This document shows, one piece after another, positions 19,039 through 30,200 of a stretch of DNA of 64,000 nt (its first letter is position 1; each line of letters starts with the position of its first letter). The position numbers and the translations under genes were made by a program. The stretch comes from an uncultured Candidatus Poseidoniales archaeon (GTDB lineage Archaea; Thermoplasmatota; Poseidoniia; Poseidoniales; Poseidoniaceae): the NCBI GenBank assembly GCA_905181785.1, contig CAJIZC010000017.1, forward strand, positions 1-64,000, written 5' to 3'. The notes below the pieces were generated by a model. That model was given only the letters and a program-made list of their open reading frames with translations. It was not told where the DNA came from and made no database searches.

Positions 19039-20046
19039 TCATTCGATACCGCTCTTAAGGTGTGCCGGTTCACCGTTTGCTTGGTTTGCAACGTAAACAT
19101 ACGCCCCGGGCATTGATTCTGTGTTGCTTGCATCCAATGTTTTTCTCAACAAGAGGCCAGCTTTGAACGAGGAACGTACAAGAGGTCCACTGGCGATGCC
19201 TGAGAACCCAATGCGAATGGCATGCTGTGCCCACTGGTCGTACAGTTCAGGTTCAGGGAAACGATCGACGGTCAGGTGGCGATCAGAAGGTGCAAGGTAT
19301 TGGCCAATGGTCACCAGATCGACGCCAGCCTCTCGAAGAAGGCTGAGTGTTTCTGTAATTTCAGCATCCGTTTCACCCACGCCAACCATCACCGAAGACT
19401 TGGTCAAAATGTCGGGCCTGATTTGCTTTGCAGCGCGCAAGATTTCAAGCGATTGGGAGAATGAGGCACGATGGTCTCGAACGGTGGCATCCAAACGAGG
19501 CACGCATTCGACGTTGTGAGCGAAAACGGAGAGTGGGCTTCCTTCAAGCAAGTGGCTAAGCGCTTCGTGATCGCCAGCGAGGTCTGAACACAGCAGCTCA
19601 AGCGTAACGTGGGGTTGACGTTCGTGAACGGCTGCGATGCACTGCTTGTAGTGGTCAGCACCGCTGTCTGCAAGGTCGTCTCGATTGACGACGGTGATCA
19701 CAGCATGGCGGAGGTTCATCGATTCAACAGCGTTGGCCAAGTTTTCCGGTTCTTCGGCGTCCAAAGGCGGTGGCGTTTTGATTGTCCCAACGGCGCAGAA
19801 GCGGCAACCACGGGTGCATTCTTGGCCAGCGATCATGAACGTCGCATCGCCGCTGGCCCAGCAATCATGGATGTTCGGGCAGCGTGCTTCTTGGCAGACG
19901 GTGTGAAGGGTGTTGTCTTTGACGGCCGCTTTGGTGGCGTTGAAAACCGCCTGTTGTTCGCCTGTCGGCAAGGCGGTTTTGAACCAAGAGGGCAAGCGTT
20001 CACGCTTTGCCTTAGGTCGAGATGCAGGGGGCAGTCGTTCAGCCAT
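19039..20046 (-). CDS. lipA: lipoyl synthase
   Basis: Radical-SAM enzyme that inserts two sulfurs into protein-bound octanoyl groups to make lipoyl cofactors. The 335-residue protein has both Fe-S motifs: the auxiliary cluster CX4CX5C (Cys51, 56, 62) and the radical-SAM CX3CX2C (Cys77, 81, 84, within CTRGCRFCAV). The C-terminal RSSFKAG segment supplies the serine ligand of the auxiliary cluster. It heads the BKD operon, 9 bases upstream of E1-alpha, so cofactor and apoenzyme are made together. An octanoyl or lipoyl ligase is not in this window. A TTG start seven codons upstream at 20067, preceded by AGGGGTGAGG, is also possible. Confidence 0.96.
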   Translation of the reverse strand: MAERLPPASRPKAKRERLPSWFKTALPTGEQQAVFNATKAAVKDNTLHTVCQEARCPNIHDCWASGDATFMIAGQECTRGCRFCAVGTIKTPPPLDAEEPENLANAVESMNLRHAVITVVNRDDLADSGADHYKQCIAAVHERQPHVTLELLCSDLAGDHEALSHLLEGSPLSVFAHNVECVPRLDATVRDHRASFSQSLEILRAAKQIRPDILTKSSVMVGVGETDAEITETLSLLREAGVDLVTIGQYLAPSDRHLTVDRFPEPELYDQWAQHAIRIGFSGIASGPLVRSSFKAGLLLRKTLDASNTESMPGAYVYVANQANGEPAHLKSGIE

Positions 20047-20217
20047 TGGAAGCGGTTTACCTGTCAATGCCTCACCCCTGTTGTTTCACCCTACGGCTTG
20101 CCCATCAAAAAGGTGCGCCGTGGTGGCCCTATCACCTGTTGGTCGCCTATTTTAGGGCCAGCGCCAAGGATTTGGCCGTGAACGAGCATTGATGACCAAT
20201 GAGTCTTAGCCGTGTCC

Positions 20218-20961
20218 ATGGCGAAAGGTGTTGCTTTGGTGACGGGCGGTGGTCGAAGGATTGGCGCTGAAATTACCACCTCGCTGATCGCTGATGGATG
20301 GTACGTTCTCGTCCATGTTCGGTCCTCTCAGAAAGAGGCGTCTGTACTTCTCGAATCGAAAAAGAAACCATCTGGTGGAGCTGCTGGTGAAGTGATTGTG
20401 GCGGACCTTGCAACAGACGAAGGCTTGGCGCACCTGATCGAACAAACTCACGCTGCACTCAAGGGTCAAAACGCCGATGGTTTAGGGGTTCTCGTTCACA
20501 ATGCTTCTATCTATAAATCGAAGGCCTACGAATCTGTTTCTCTTGATGAATTGCGCTTGAACACCCGGATTCATTTGGAAGTTCCATTCATGCTAACGCA
20601 AGCACTCGTGCCGGTCTTGAAGGCGGTCAACGGGTGCGTCATTGGGATGATTGACACCTCGCTGGGACGGTCTTGGGAAGGCCTGTCTCATTACACTTCG
20701 ACCAAGGCTGGACTGCGGCAATTGATGATGAATCTTGCAGGGGATTTAGCCCCTGAAGTACGCGTCAACTGCATCGCACCAGGCGCCATCATGGCGGCAC
20801 CTTGGGAAGCCGAACATTTTGCTTCCGTTATCGAGCGGGTCCCGCTCGGCCGTGGCGGTTCACCGCAAGATGTGGCCAAAGCCCTCATGTTTCTTGTCCA
20901 ATCCGAGTACCTTTCGGGCCAAGTGATCAACGTTGATGGCGGTTGGTCTGTCGCACCTTGA
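20218..20961 (+). CDS. short-chain dehydrogenase/reductase, pteridine-reductase-like
   Basis: NAD(P)-dependent oxidoreductase of the classical SDR family, 247 residues. The Rossmann motif is TGGGRRIG (about 9-16); the double Arg after the glycines matches the pteridine-reductase/FolM subgroup, which prefers NADPH. An NNAG-like position reads VHNASIY (near 98), the catalytic Ser lies in IDTSLGRSW, and the YTSTK box supplies the catalytic Tyr and Lys (near 160-164). It ends with GQVINVDGGW. Reduction of dihydropterin or dihydrofolate is a reasonable guess; another carbonyl substrate is possible. The ATG at 20218 is preferred to a GTG two codons upstream. It is divergent from lipA and just upstream of tRNA-Leu. 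Confidence 0.85.
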   Translation: MAKGVALVTGGGRRIGAEITTSLIADGWYVLVHVRSSQKEASVLLESKKKPSGGAAGEVIVADLATDEGLAHLIEQTHAALKGQNADGLGVLVHNASIYKSKAYESVSLDELRLNTRIHLEVPFMLTQALVPVLKAVNGCVIGMIDTSLGRSWEGLSHYTSTKAGLRQLMMNLAGDLAPEVRVNCIAPGAIMAAPWEAEHFASVIERVPLGRGGSPQDVAKALMFLVQSEYLSGQVINVDGGWSVAP

Positions 20962-21013
20962 ATCAAATAAGACAAGGGTTTTCTTCAAGTCCAGTGGTCG
21001 ATTCGCTCAGGTT

Positions 21014-21097
21014 GCAGGGGTGGCTGAGGTGGTCAAAGGCGCCGGGCTTAAGATCCGGTCCCGTACGGGTTCGTGGGTTCGTATCCCACCCCCTGCA
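21014..21097 (+). tRNA. tRNA-Leu (anticodon UAA)
   Basis: An 84-base leucine tRNA. The acceptor stem GCAGGGG (21014-21020) pairs exactly with CCCCTGC (21090-21096), followed by discriminator A at 21097. The D arm starts TGGCTGAGGTGG. The anticodon stem CCGG/CCGG encloses CTTAAGA, giving anticodon TAA after the invariant U33. A long variable arm of the class II type follows. The T arm GTGGG-TTCGTAT-CCCAC is perfect. No intron is present and CCA is not encoded. Confidence 0.96.
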
Positions 21098-21117
21098 CTC
21101 CATTTGTGAAGCTGTTG

Positions 21118-21140
21118 AAACCCCCTCGTAGAGGGGGGTC
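21118..21140 (+). terminator. possible hairpin after tRNA-Leu
   Basis: CCCCCTC (21121-21127) and GAGGGGG (21131-21137) form a seven-pair stem with a three-base loop, 23 bases after the tRNA. It could help end the tRNA transcript. No T-run follows, so a terminator role is uncertain. Confidence 0.3.
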
Positions 21141-21194
21141 TGTCCGAACAAACAATGCAAAACCGTTTAACAGTCGGGTGAGCAGGGCGGTACG

Positions 21195-24140
21195 GTGAAC
21201 ACCTTGGTGACTTCTCAATCATTCCTCAGCGGTCGGTTCTTGGCAGTCGTGCTCGCAACATTGATGCTCGGCTGTTTGGTCCCATTGAACGCAAACCCAA
21301 TCGGTGATGCAAACGAGGTTGAATTCCTCGAAGAATCAACCGATCCTATGAACGCTGGTTCATCCTGCACTGCGTGCCAATCCTATGATTTATACCTCGA
21401 GGAAATGGACAGTGAAAACGGTGGCGATGGTTCAATCACCACCCTCGAGCCATCGGGCGCTCACCAAGAAATGAGTGCACTCGGCGGTGTCGAATTCCGC
21501 AGCGCTGAAATGATTTCCGACCTGCTAATCTATGGGCGGGACAACACGGACAAGGTCACGCTGAACATCTACCTGCAGTTCAAGGGAGCGACAGGCTCGA
21601 CCGCAGATGTATCCTATTCTTTGAAATCGGGTGATTCTGAAATCGACTCGGTCTCAATCACGCTCGATGACCCGTGCACAGGCGGCACATTCGGTACCGG
21701 CTCCTGCGCTTGGACGATCGAAATCGTCGACTTTGAAGTGCCGTCTGATGGCTTTACCGTCGCCAACGGCAAGCAACTCCGCATGAGCGTTGACGCTCAA
21801 GCCACCTGTGAAAGCAGCGGTGGCGGTGGCATCGGTGGTGACAATTGTGAAGTCAACGTTGCGTTCGGCGATGTCGAACAAACCAGCGGCTACTCAAAAC
21901 TTGAGATGAAAGCGAACGCACTTGCTAATTCCGTCGTTAAGGTTCACCGTCCAGGTGGCGGCTTCCTCGACCCGGAAGTGACCGAATGGTCGCCAAACCA
22001 CCGCCCAGATTTCCGGGCCATGCAATTCTCCCTCGATGTCCGTGACGCATTCGGACGCGATGACATCCAAGGTGTCGACCTCGTGATGGGGACGCCAAAC
22101 GGCGCCAGCACGGTGTTCGAAAAGTCCTTTGACGACGATGAGTTGAAGCTCGACAACAACGGCTTGGTTGGTAATTACACTTTTACTTACGACGTTGGGA
22201 TCTCTGCCGGGGAATACCCAGTGCGACTTGAAATCAGCGACGTGCAGGGCCACGTCCTCGTGTTCGAACACGCAGGAATTGAATTTGTCGAGCACAACGT
22301 GTACCTTACACTGCCTCAGACTCAACCCGATGTGGTGTTGATTGCGCCAGGTCAAACATCAAGCATCGAATTCCTCATCGAACACACAGGTGCCAGTTCC
22401 TCTCAACTCGAGGTCGTGTTCGAACTTGCTCGCTCTCTCCCGTCCACATGGTCTGACCCCGTATGGGATCAGCCAGGTGGTTACACCTTGTCGGGTGGTG
22501 GCACCTTTGCTCGTCCAATTCTAAGCATTGAGGTCCCAGATGACGATTTGACTTCGGCACCAAACACCCTCGAAATCGAGGCCCGTGCCTATGCTGAGAA
22601 CACCGAAGGGCAAACCGTGGAAGTCGCCGTCGAAACCATCGTGTTGGACATCGAAGAATCAGATGTGCTTTCTCCCCCTCGGATTGCGGTGTTTGAGGAC
22701 GACGAACACCAAAAGCAGATTGCGGACTCAACTCGAGAGGAAGCCTATGATGAAACGCTTTCTCACTATGTTGACTCAGGCGACATCAGCGGGGATTTCT
22801 TTGTTGATGTGTTCAACTCAGGATTCGTAACCGATGGGTTCCGTTTGCGCGTCACCCAACTGCCGGACGCTTGGCAATACAAGTTCTATGACAACGAGAC
22901 TGGAATGGAATTGGAAGAAGAAGGCATTCACTCACTGACCCCTGACATCGGATCACATCAGATCTTGACGGTCCGCATGGAAGTGTTCCCACCTTCGGAA
23001 AGAGAGGCTCAAGACATCGGTTTGGTTGGCTTGACCGTCTCGAGCCAAGGCGATTCAAGCCTTTTCACTGAAGTCGCCTTTACCGTCCATCGGACCTTTG
23101 GCGTGCTCGTGGAAGTCATTGCTGATTCAGACAGCGGCACCCTCGGCAACGTCGGTCCTGTCAGTCCAGGTTCCTCGCTGTGGTACAACCTTCGCATCAC
23201 CGATTCAAGCGACACCCTTGGCCAAACCACATGGCGCATCATCAATCCTGAAGATTTGGATCGCAACAAGGACGCCGAAACCGATTACTCCGCTTGGGAT
23301 TACACCCTCTCCAACGGCTCAGAGTCGGACATTGTTGTCGTGTATTTGGAATCGGACCAGTACGCTGATTTGAAGTTGGATCTTACCCTTGGGGACAACG
23401 TTGAAGCTGGCAACCACACGGTCTATGTTCGCGTTGTCGAAGAGGGCGTTGACGCTCAAGATGCCCGCTACTTTGACCTGCCAGTGACGGTTCAAGTTCG
23501 AGAAGATGTCCAACCTGGGCGCCTCGTCATCACCGACGCAAGCAGTTCCCTTGTACGATTTACTTCGGGAGAGTTCCAAACGGTGGAATTCATCATCGAT
23601 AACGAAAACAACGTGCCGCTTGATGTCGTGATCACGCTTGAAGAGCCTGAAGGCTGGGCATCACTCATTCGTGCCTCATCCGACCAAACGGGTGGAACCT
23701 TCCTTCTGTTGACGCTTCCTGCTTATTCCAGCAAGGACTTCTCATTGGCCATCACGCCGCCTGACAACCTTAAGGACGGGGAAACGGTCGAATTCAACCT
23801 CATGGTCACGCCCATGGATGAAGAAGTTCCGTACGACAGCGAATACACCCAAAACAGCAAGCACATCTTCAGCACTGCCTGTGAAGGTCCAGCTTGCTTT
23901 GTCAACGAAATCGTCAACCCTGAACCTCAAACAATGGCGCTCGGAATTGGCCTCGCAGCTGTGTTTGTTTTCGCCGTGTACCGGCGAGGTCAACGCTCGA
24001 CAAATTTCTTCGACGAAGAAGAGATGTTTGAAGAGAAAACCTACGACACAGAATCCTTCGCAAGCGATACACCTGAGCCTGTTTTGGAGGACGACGAGGA
24101 CGACGATCTCGAACTTCTGGACGAACTCGACACTCTTTGA
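21195..24140 (+). CDS. large membrane-anchored surface protein with acidic cytoplasmic tail
   Basis: An unrecognised 981-residue protein. A signal peptide (about 12-34) is followed by a CTACQ motif near 58-62. The extracellular part (about 35-910) is long and beta-rich, with recurring Ig/CARDB-like segments; phrases such as FTVANGKQLRMSV and VEFIIDNENNVPLDVVITL resemble domains found in archaeal S-layer-associated proteins. One membrane helix (about 912-931) is followed by YRRG and a 50-residue strongly acidic cytoplasmic tail ending in a run of Asp, Glu and Leu. The start is a GTG at 21195 immediately before the signal sequence. The giant surface gene follows 119 bases downstream on the same strand. 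Function is not known; structural or adhesive roles are likely. Confidence 0.75.
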   Translation: MNTLVTSQSFLSGRFLAVVLATLMLGCLVPLNANPIGDANEVEFLEESTDPMNAGSSCTACQSYDLYLEEMDSENGGDGSITTLEPSGAHQEMSALGGVEFRSAEMISDLLIYGRDNTDKVTLNIYLQFKGATGSTADVSYSLKSGDSEIDSVSITLDDPCTGGTFGTGSCAWTIEIVDFEVPSDGFTVANGKQLRMSVDAQATCESSGGGGIGGDNCEVNVAFGDVEQTSGYSKLEMKANALANSVVKVHRPGGGFLDPEVTEWSPNHRPDFRAMQFSLDVRDAFGRDDIQGVDLVMGTPNGASTVFEKSFDDDELKLDNNGLVGNYTFTYDVGISAGEYPVRLEISDVQGHVLVFEHAGIEFVEHNVYLTLPQTQPDVVLIAPGQTSSIEFLIEHTGASSSQLEVVFELARSLPSTWSDPVWDQPGGYTLSGGGTFARPILSIEVPDDDLTSAPNTLEIEARAYAENTEGQTVEVAVETIVLDIEESDVLSPPRIAVFEDDEHQKQIADSTREEAYDETLSHYVDSGDISGDFFVDVFNSGFVTDGFRLRVTQLPDAWQYKFYDNETGMELEEEGIHSLTPDIGSHQILTVRMEVFPPSEREAQDIGLVGLTVSSQGDSSLFTEVAFTVHRTFGVLVEVIADSDSGTLGNVGPVSPGSSLWYNLRITDSSDTLGQTTWRIINPEDLDRNKDAETDYSAWDYTLSNGSESDIVVVYLESDQYADLKLDLTLGDNVEAGNHTVYVRVVEEGVDAQDARYFDLPVTVQVREDVQPGRLVITDASSSLVRFTSGEFQTVEFIIDNENNVPLDVVITLEEPEGWASLIRASSDQTGGTFLLLTLPAYSSKDFSLAITPPDNLKDGETVEFNLMVTPMDEEVPYDSEYTQNSKHIFSTACEGPACFVNEIVNPEPQTMALGIGLAAVFVFAVYRRGQRSTNFFDEEEMFEEKTYDTESFASDTPEPVLEDDEDDDLELLDELDTL

Positions 24141-24189
24141 CGGAAATTGCACAGAGTGATTCTGGTTTTCGCCGCACTGCGGGGCATTA

Positions 24190-24206
24190 ACAACGAATTT
24201 CGTTGT
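24190..24206. promoter_or_regulatory. perfect dyad between two surface-protein genes
   Basis: ACAACGAA and TTCGTTGT are perfect inverted copies around a single T at 24198, in the 119-base gap before the giant surface gene. Flanking CATTAA and TTAATG extend the symmetry imperfectly. It could be an operator or, as RNA, a six-pair hairpin with a five-base loop. No regulator can be named. Confidence 0.35.
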
Positions 24207-24259
24207 GGCTTTAATGGCTCTAAACAAGAGCATTGTATGAACATCGCACCATTTGCCTT

Positions 24260-27200
24260 ATGAGCCATCAAAACAGCCGAAGCCTTGTGACAACCATGCG
24301 TACGCCTTCATCCTCCTCGAAGCCGCGCCCCCAATGGCAAATTCTAGAGCACCGCAACAGCGTCAAATCCATGGCGCTTGTGGCGCTCATGGTGCTCTCA
24401 ACATTTGCTTCGATTCAGTACGGTAGCTACGACGCTCTTGCCGCATCGGACCAAGACGGTGACGGATTGACATACGGTCTGGAATACCTCATGAACACCC
24501 AGCCAAACGATCCAGATTCGGACAACGATGGGTTGCCCGATGGATGGGAATGGCAATACGGGCTTGACCCGCTTTCGAGCACAGGTGCTGATGGAGCGGT
24601 TGGCGACCCCGATGGCGACGGTATGTCGAACCTGCAAGAGTACTCTTACCTCCAACCAACCAGTTGGGACATTGCAAGCACCAGCGGTGTGCTTGACAAC
24701 GGTGTTTGGTGGAACGGAACCGTCCCGGTCAACAACTGGGATGAAGAAAACGCCCTCCAGTACAACCGACCAGGTTGCGGCGACAGCGGCAACGACGGTA
24801 CGGGTTCGGTGATCCTCTGCGACGAAGACCCAGTGGGCAACATTTGCACCAACGGCTTCGACGACGACAAGGACGGTTTTGTTGATTCAGCAGACCCGGA
24901 CAACGACGGTGACGCAGATTGTTCCTCCAACGACGACGATGGCGATGGAATCGAAGATGAGGACGTTGCAGGTTGGGACACTGACGGCGACGGAATGGAT
25001 GATGGTTGGGAAGCAGCAAACGGGCTCAACGCCACAAACCCAAGCAACGCAGATGGACCAAACGGCGACCCAGACGGCGACGGGCTCAACAACCTCCTCG
25101 AATACATCAATCCAACATGGACCACAATGTGTGGGGCGTCGCCCTGTTTCCGAAACGGTCCTGACGGCTTGGTCACCGAGACCTATTCCCCGTGCGACCC
25201 CGTCACAGGTGTCGGCCCCGGTGGCTGTGCAACATTCACTGCTGAAGTGGACGGCATCACCTCGACCAACCCACAGCGCGCTGACACCGATGGTGACGGC
25301 CTCAACGATTCCTATGAAGCATTGACGCTGCTGACCGACCCAACGTCTTCTGATACCGACAGCGATGGCATCAACGATGGCGTCGAAGTCTTCGGGCAGT
25401 ACGGCAATCCAGCACTCGCCTCAGACCCTCGCAACAACAACACCGACGGAGACGCATTTGATGACGGTGAGGAAGACATCAACTCAAACGGTGTCGTCGA
25501 CGCAGGTGAAACAGATCCCACCCGGCGTGAAGATTCGGGTGATGAAGACAACGATGGCATTCAAAATTGGGAGGAGAACCTTTCATGCACCCTTTGGGAT
25601 ATTGCAGATACCGATTTCGGTGGCATTAACGACGGAGACGAGCGCAACGTTTCACACGGTACAGATCCTTGTGATTCCATTGTGAACTTTGAAACTACAA
25701 TTGTCACTTGGAACAACGGAAACGGGCAACTGGAAGTCGCCAACGGCAGCGGTTTCAACCCTGCGGGAGGTGTTGGCTGGTTCAACATCTCCGGCGCGTG
25801 GACGGCCTTTGCCTATGCGACGGTTGTCAACAATGTTGTTCAGGGCGTCTCAAGCGCTCCAGGCAGCGCAACCCAAGTCTCCAACCGAAACGGTTCATTC
25901 TGCCACACCGCAGCAACCGCCGATGGAACAATCGGTTCAACCCGCTCTTACTGTGACGATGATTACACCGACAGCGATGGCGATGGTCTTGCTGATTGGC
26001 AAGAGTTGCTGGGCACCTTTGGATGGTTCTCAAACCCCACTTTGGTTGACAGCGACGGCGACGGTGCAAACGATTTCGAAGAAGTGTTTGCGAACACCGA
26101 TCCTAACGAACCGTGCACGAACCTGCTTGACGACGACCTTGACGGTTTGAACAATTACTTCGAAACCAGCACGGGCTGCGATCTTGTGTACATCGGCATC
26201 ACCAACGGCTCGACCGATGCGTGGGTGACCGACGACGCTCAAGTCGATACCGATTCCGGTGGCGTGAGCGACCGAGATGAGTACTTCGACGGGACCAACC
26301 CGGAAAACGATCCATCTGATGACCTCTTGCCGTCCGATTTTGATGGCGATACCATTCCCGACGCCATCGAAAACTTGACTGGGACCGATTGGACCAACCC
26401 TGACACCGATGGTGGCGGAATGATCGATGGATTGGAATGCACTCAAGAGTTCTGGGTCATCAACTGCCTTGGCTCACCCTTTGATCCGTTCGACCCCACA
26501 GACGACTTGGTCGCTTCCGAAGTCGTCTTTTGGGCCAACAACACCACTGGGGTTGTCGACCTTGACGCCACTCAACGCTGGCGCCAATACACCAATGATT
26601 TCTACACCGGCACCGCTTACGCTCACATCGCTGAAGTCCACCCGACAGAAACCGTTGTTCTTCCTTCCTCTAATTTCACTCACCTTGCAGACATGGCGTT
26701 CGCCAACGACACGGTTGAATGGCTGCTCACCTACAACAACCCACCAGTCACTGGAGGGCTGGCGCTGCCAGCCTCTTGGTCGAACATGTCGTTCTATGTT
26801 GATCCAGCAGGAGAACTTGAGCGTTCAAACGACACGCACAACGTCAACATCATTGCCGGACCGATTCAAGAGGTCTTCATTCAACAACCTGAATTCTACA
26901 TTGATTGGAACACGCTCGCCTCGACAAGCGTTCCAGGTCAAGGCTTCCCTTACGAATTGCAAACGCCTGACGCCCTTACCAACATGAGCAATCCATTGTC
27001 CTCGCTGTTCAACATCACCAACGGCATCATCAGTGAAGCTGCAGCAACAAACGCTTACGACACTGCTGTTGCGCTCCAAACCTTCCTTTCCGAAGGCAAC
27101 GCTACCACTGAATTCAAGCGCAATTACAACGGATCAGGCATCCCCTCGTCTGAGGATTTGAGCGTTGTCTTGATTGAAGCAACCCAAGAAGGGACTTGCA

Positions 27201-30200
27201 ACGAATTCAACACTGCTTTCGTGACCATGGCGCGCCTTGCTGGTTTGCCAGCACGGTACGTCAGCGGATTTGCTGGTGGTACATGGAACGGCGACGGATA
27301 CGCTGTTTTCCCAGAAGACCGTACTACGTGGGGCGAAGTGCGCTTGCAACAAAACAGCGCCAACGGCAACACCGACCTCGGTTGGATTGCCTTTGATGCA
27401 TGCCCTCCTGCTGAAGAAATAGAAATCGTCAACCAGACCCTCTCTTCGCTTGTCTGGGACCGGGATGGCTCAGCGACCCTCAACGTTTCAGGCCAACTCC
27501 GCTTTGTAGAGAACGGAACACCAATTCCAGATTTGCCAATGGTTGGCTACCTTGTACCCCTTGCCGAAGCAGGAGGCGTACCCGGGCCTGCTGCCATTCC
27601 AAATTACGAAATGGGCGCAGTCATCACCGACGCTAACGGGACTTTCGCCCTCGCAGGAAGCCCCCTTGAACCCGGCGCCCCTGGTATTCACCGTGTGGTC
27701 ATCAAACACCTTCAATCCGGCTATGTTTCGGAAGATGGCGTCATCTTTGATGGCTTCATCAACGTGACCGACGATTCAGTGATCAACCACACCGGTCCAA
27801 ACGCCATCGACGCTCCGATTGTAGGCGCAGGTGCAACCACCATCATCACCGGAGTGCTCTCGCTGGAAAGCGCCCCACTCAATGTGATCTCAAGCATTGC
27901 AAGCCAAGACATTGTCCCTGAAGTTTGGCTGAGTTTTACCTCCTCTGTTTCCGGGGCAGTGAACCTCTCCTCTGCCATTGGCTTTGACGGCACATGGAGC
28001 ATTGAAGTCGAATTGGATCCACTTGAAACCAAAACCAACCTCTCAGCCACCCTTGGATTCTCTGGATGGCAAGACACCTCAGAGCCTTCGATTGCACCAG
28101 TGCAGTTCCACTTGTTGCCGGTTACCAAATCCATAGCACTCGATGTGAGGGATGCGCCGACCTTGACTGCAACCCTCGAAGGGCCACTTGCAAACGGCAG
28201 CATCATCCTTGTCGACGACAACATTTGGCTCAACGGTTCTGCCGTCACTTCTGGAGCAAATCCAGTGGCCATGCTCGGAATGGTATCCTTTTCGATGCGC
28301 TCGAACGGCAGCGGCACGGATTGGATTGAAATCTTCAACTTGACTGTGAATGGAACCTTCTCGTTGCAACACCTGCTCACGACGGCAGACGCTCAAATTG
28401 CGGCTGGTGAAATTGAACTGCAAGTGCGTTTCTTCCCAGACTTAATCGAAGCAACAGACGACGCAAACATGTCGGCAGCTGCACCTTACCTGTTGCGAGG
28501 TTGGCTCCAATTTACCTCACAATCTGTCTCTCAGTTGCGTGGCACAGATGCGGTCGTGCTCGTTTCGATGACCGACCACCGTGGTGTGAATTCAGACTTG
28601 CTCGCTTCGGGCAACTTTGACTTTACATTCAACGGCACATGGGTCAACACGACGGTCGATCCCGAAAGTGAAACCATCACCCTTGGGTGGTTGCTTGACA
28701 ACGACATGTACGCAGGCGATTATGTGCTGGATATATCCTTCAATGGCTCGGAACTCTACCAGCCCTCAATCGGAGTAAGTTCGGTGCGAGTTGCAGCAGA
28801 AGTTGGCTGGAACATCACCCTTGCACAAGACTGGACCCATATTGGGAACTCGACCTACATCTTTGGTGATATCTTTGATGCAGTCCACACCAATCGTCTG
28901 GTGCTTGGTGACAACATCACGATGCTTTCCCTGATCATGACCACGATCGAAGGTCAACCAATCGACTTGTCACAAGGGCTGCTCAACAACACCACAAGCG
29001 CCTACAACCTCAGTTTCACTGTACCAGTCACCAGTCCTTCCAACGCATACGAGTTCATTCTCAACATGGATTTCGACACCCAAGCCCCTGTTGGTGGCCC
29101 GTATTACCGGTTTGTTGACACCACTGTGCCACCCGCTACACCGGTTCTCCCTTCCACCTTAGTTGGGTTTGAATCCGAGTTCGTCGTAACGAACGACCGT
29201 CGTGACATGATTGTGGAAATGAACGGTACAATTGATTTCAACGCTACCGTGACCGATGTTGCTGACGATTCAAACATCAGCGATGCTTCGGTGGAGTTCA
29301 TCTTTGATTATGGCAACACAAACATCTCCATCGGCACGGCCATCACTGACGCAGCAGGCTTTGCAGGCGTTGGCTGGACCGCCACCGGAATCTCTCCTGG
29401 TTACTACAACATCTTGGCAATTGTCTACGATGATGTGTCTGATCCATTGGCGGCAGGCAACACTCGGCGCACTGCCAATTCAACGCTGATGAACCTCACC
29501 GTTCAGGTGCCAAGCAGCTTTAGAATCGACAGCATTCCAAGCACCGTTACCGCCGGATTGAACTTTAACGTCCTCGGCCAAGTGCTCGATGCCGATGACA
29601 CAAGCCGACCGCTGATCGCACCGGTCGAACTCAACGCATTCTGGCTCAGCAATCCCGAAGAGTTGCTTGTACCGACCTATCAGACCTCGACCAATGGTAC
29701 ATTCAACATGAGCATTCCAACCGATACTTCTGCAAACGGTACGTTGCGTGGAAACAAGGTGTTGGTGATTTCAGTCATCGAAGGATCATCCCCATTCTAC
29801 TTGACAGCAACCACCCAAAATGGTATTCTTGTCATGGGTGTCTCAAGGTTTGAAAACCCACGACCGTTGAACCCAATTATCGTCAACCGTGGCGAGGAAG
29901 TGAACATCACCGCTCGATTGGTTGAATCTTCTAACCTGTTCCTGCCACTGGCAGCGTTCGATGTTGACATTGAGTTCCATGAAACTTGGTTGCCTGGTAC
30001 TCAAACAGATGGTGAAGGCTTTGCGAACTTCTCTTACCTGATCCCAACCAGTCATCCACTGGGATTGATCACGGTCAGTTTGGTGTTCAATGGCTCGTCA
30101 GACCTCCTAGCGACAAGCGTCAATTTGTCTTCGATTACCATCCGTTCAACGACCATCTTGGTTGTTGATGCGATTGCAGCAAACCCTGTGGCTGGAACTT

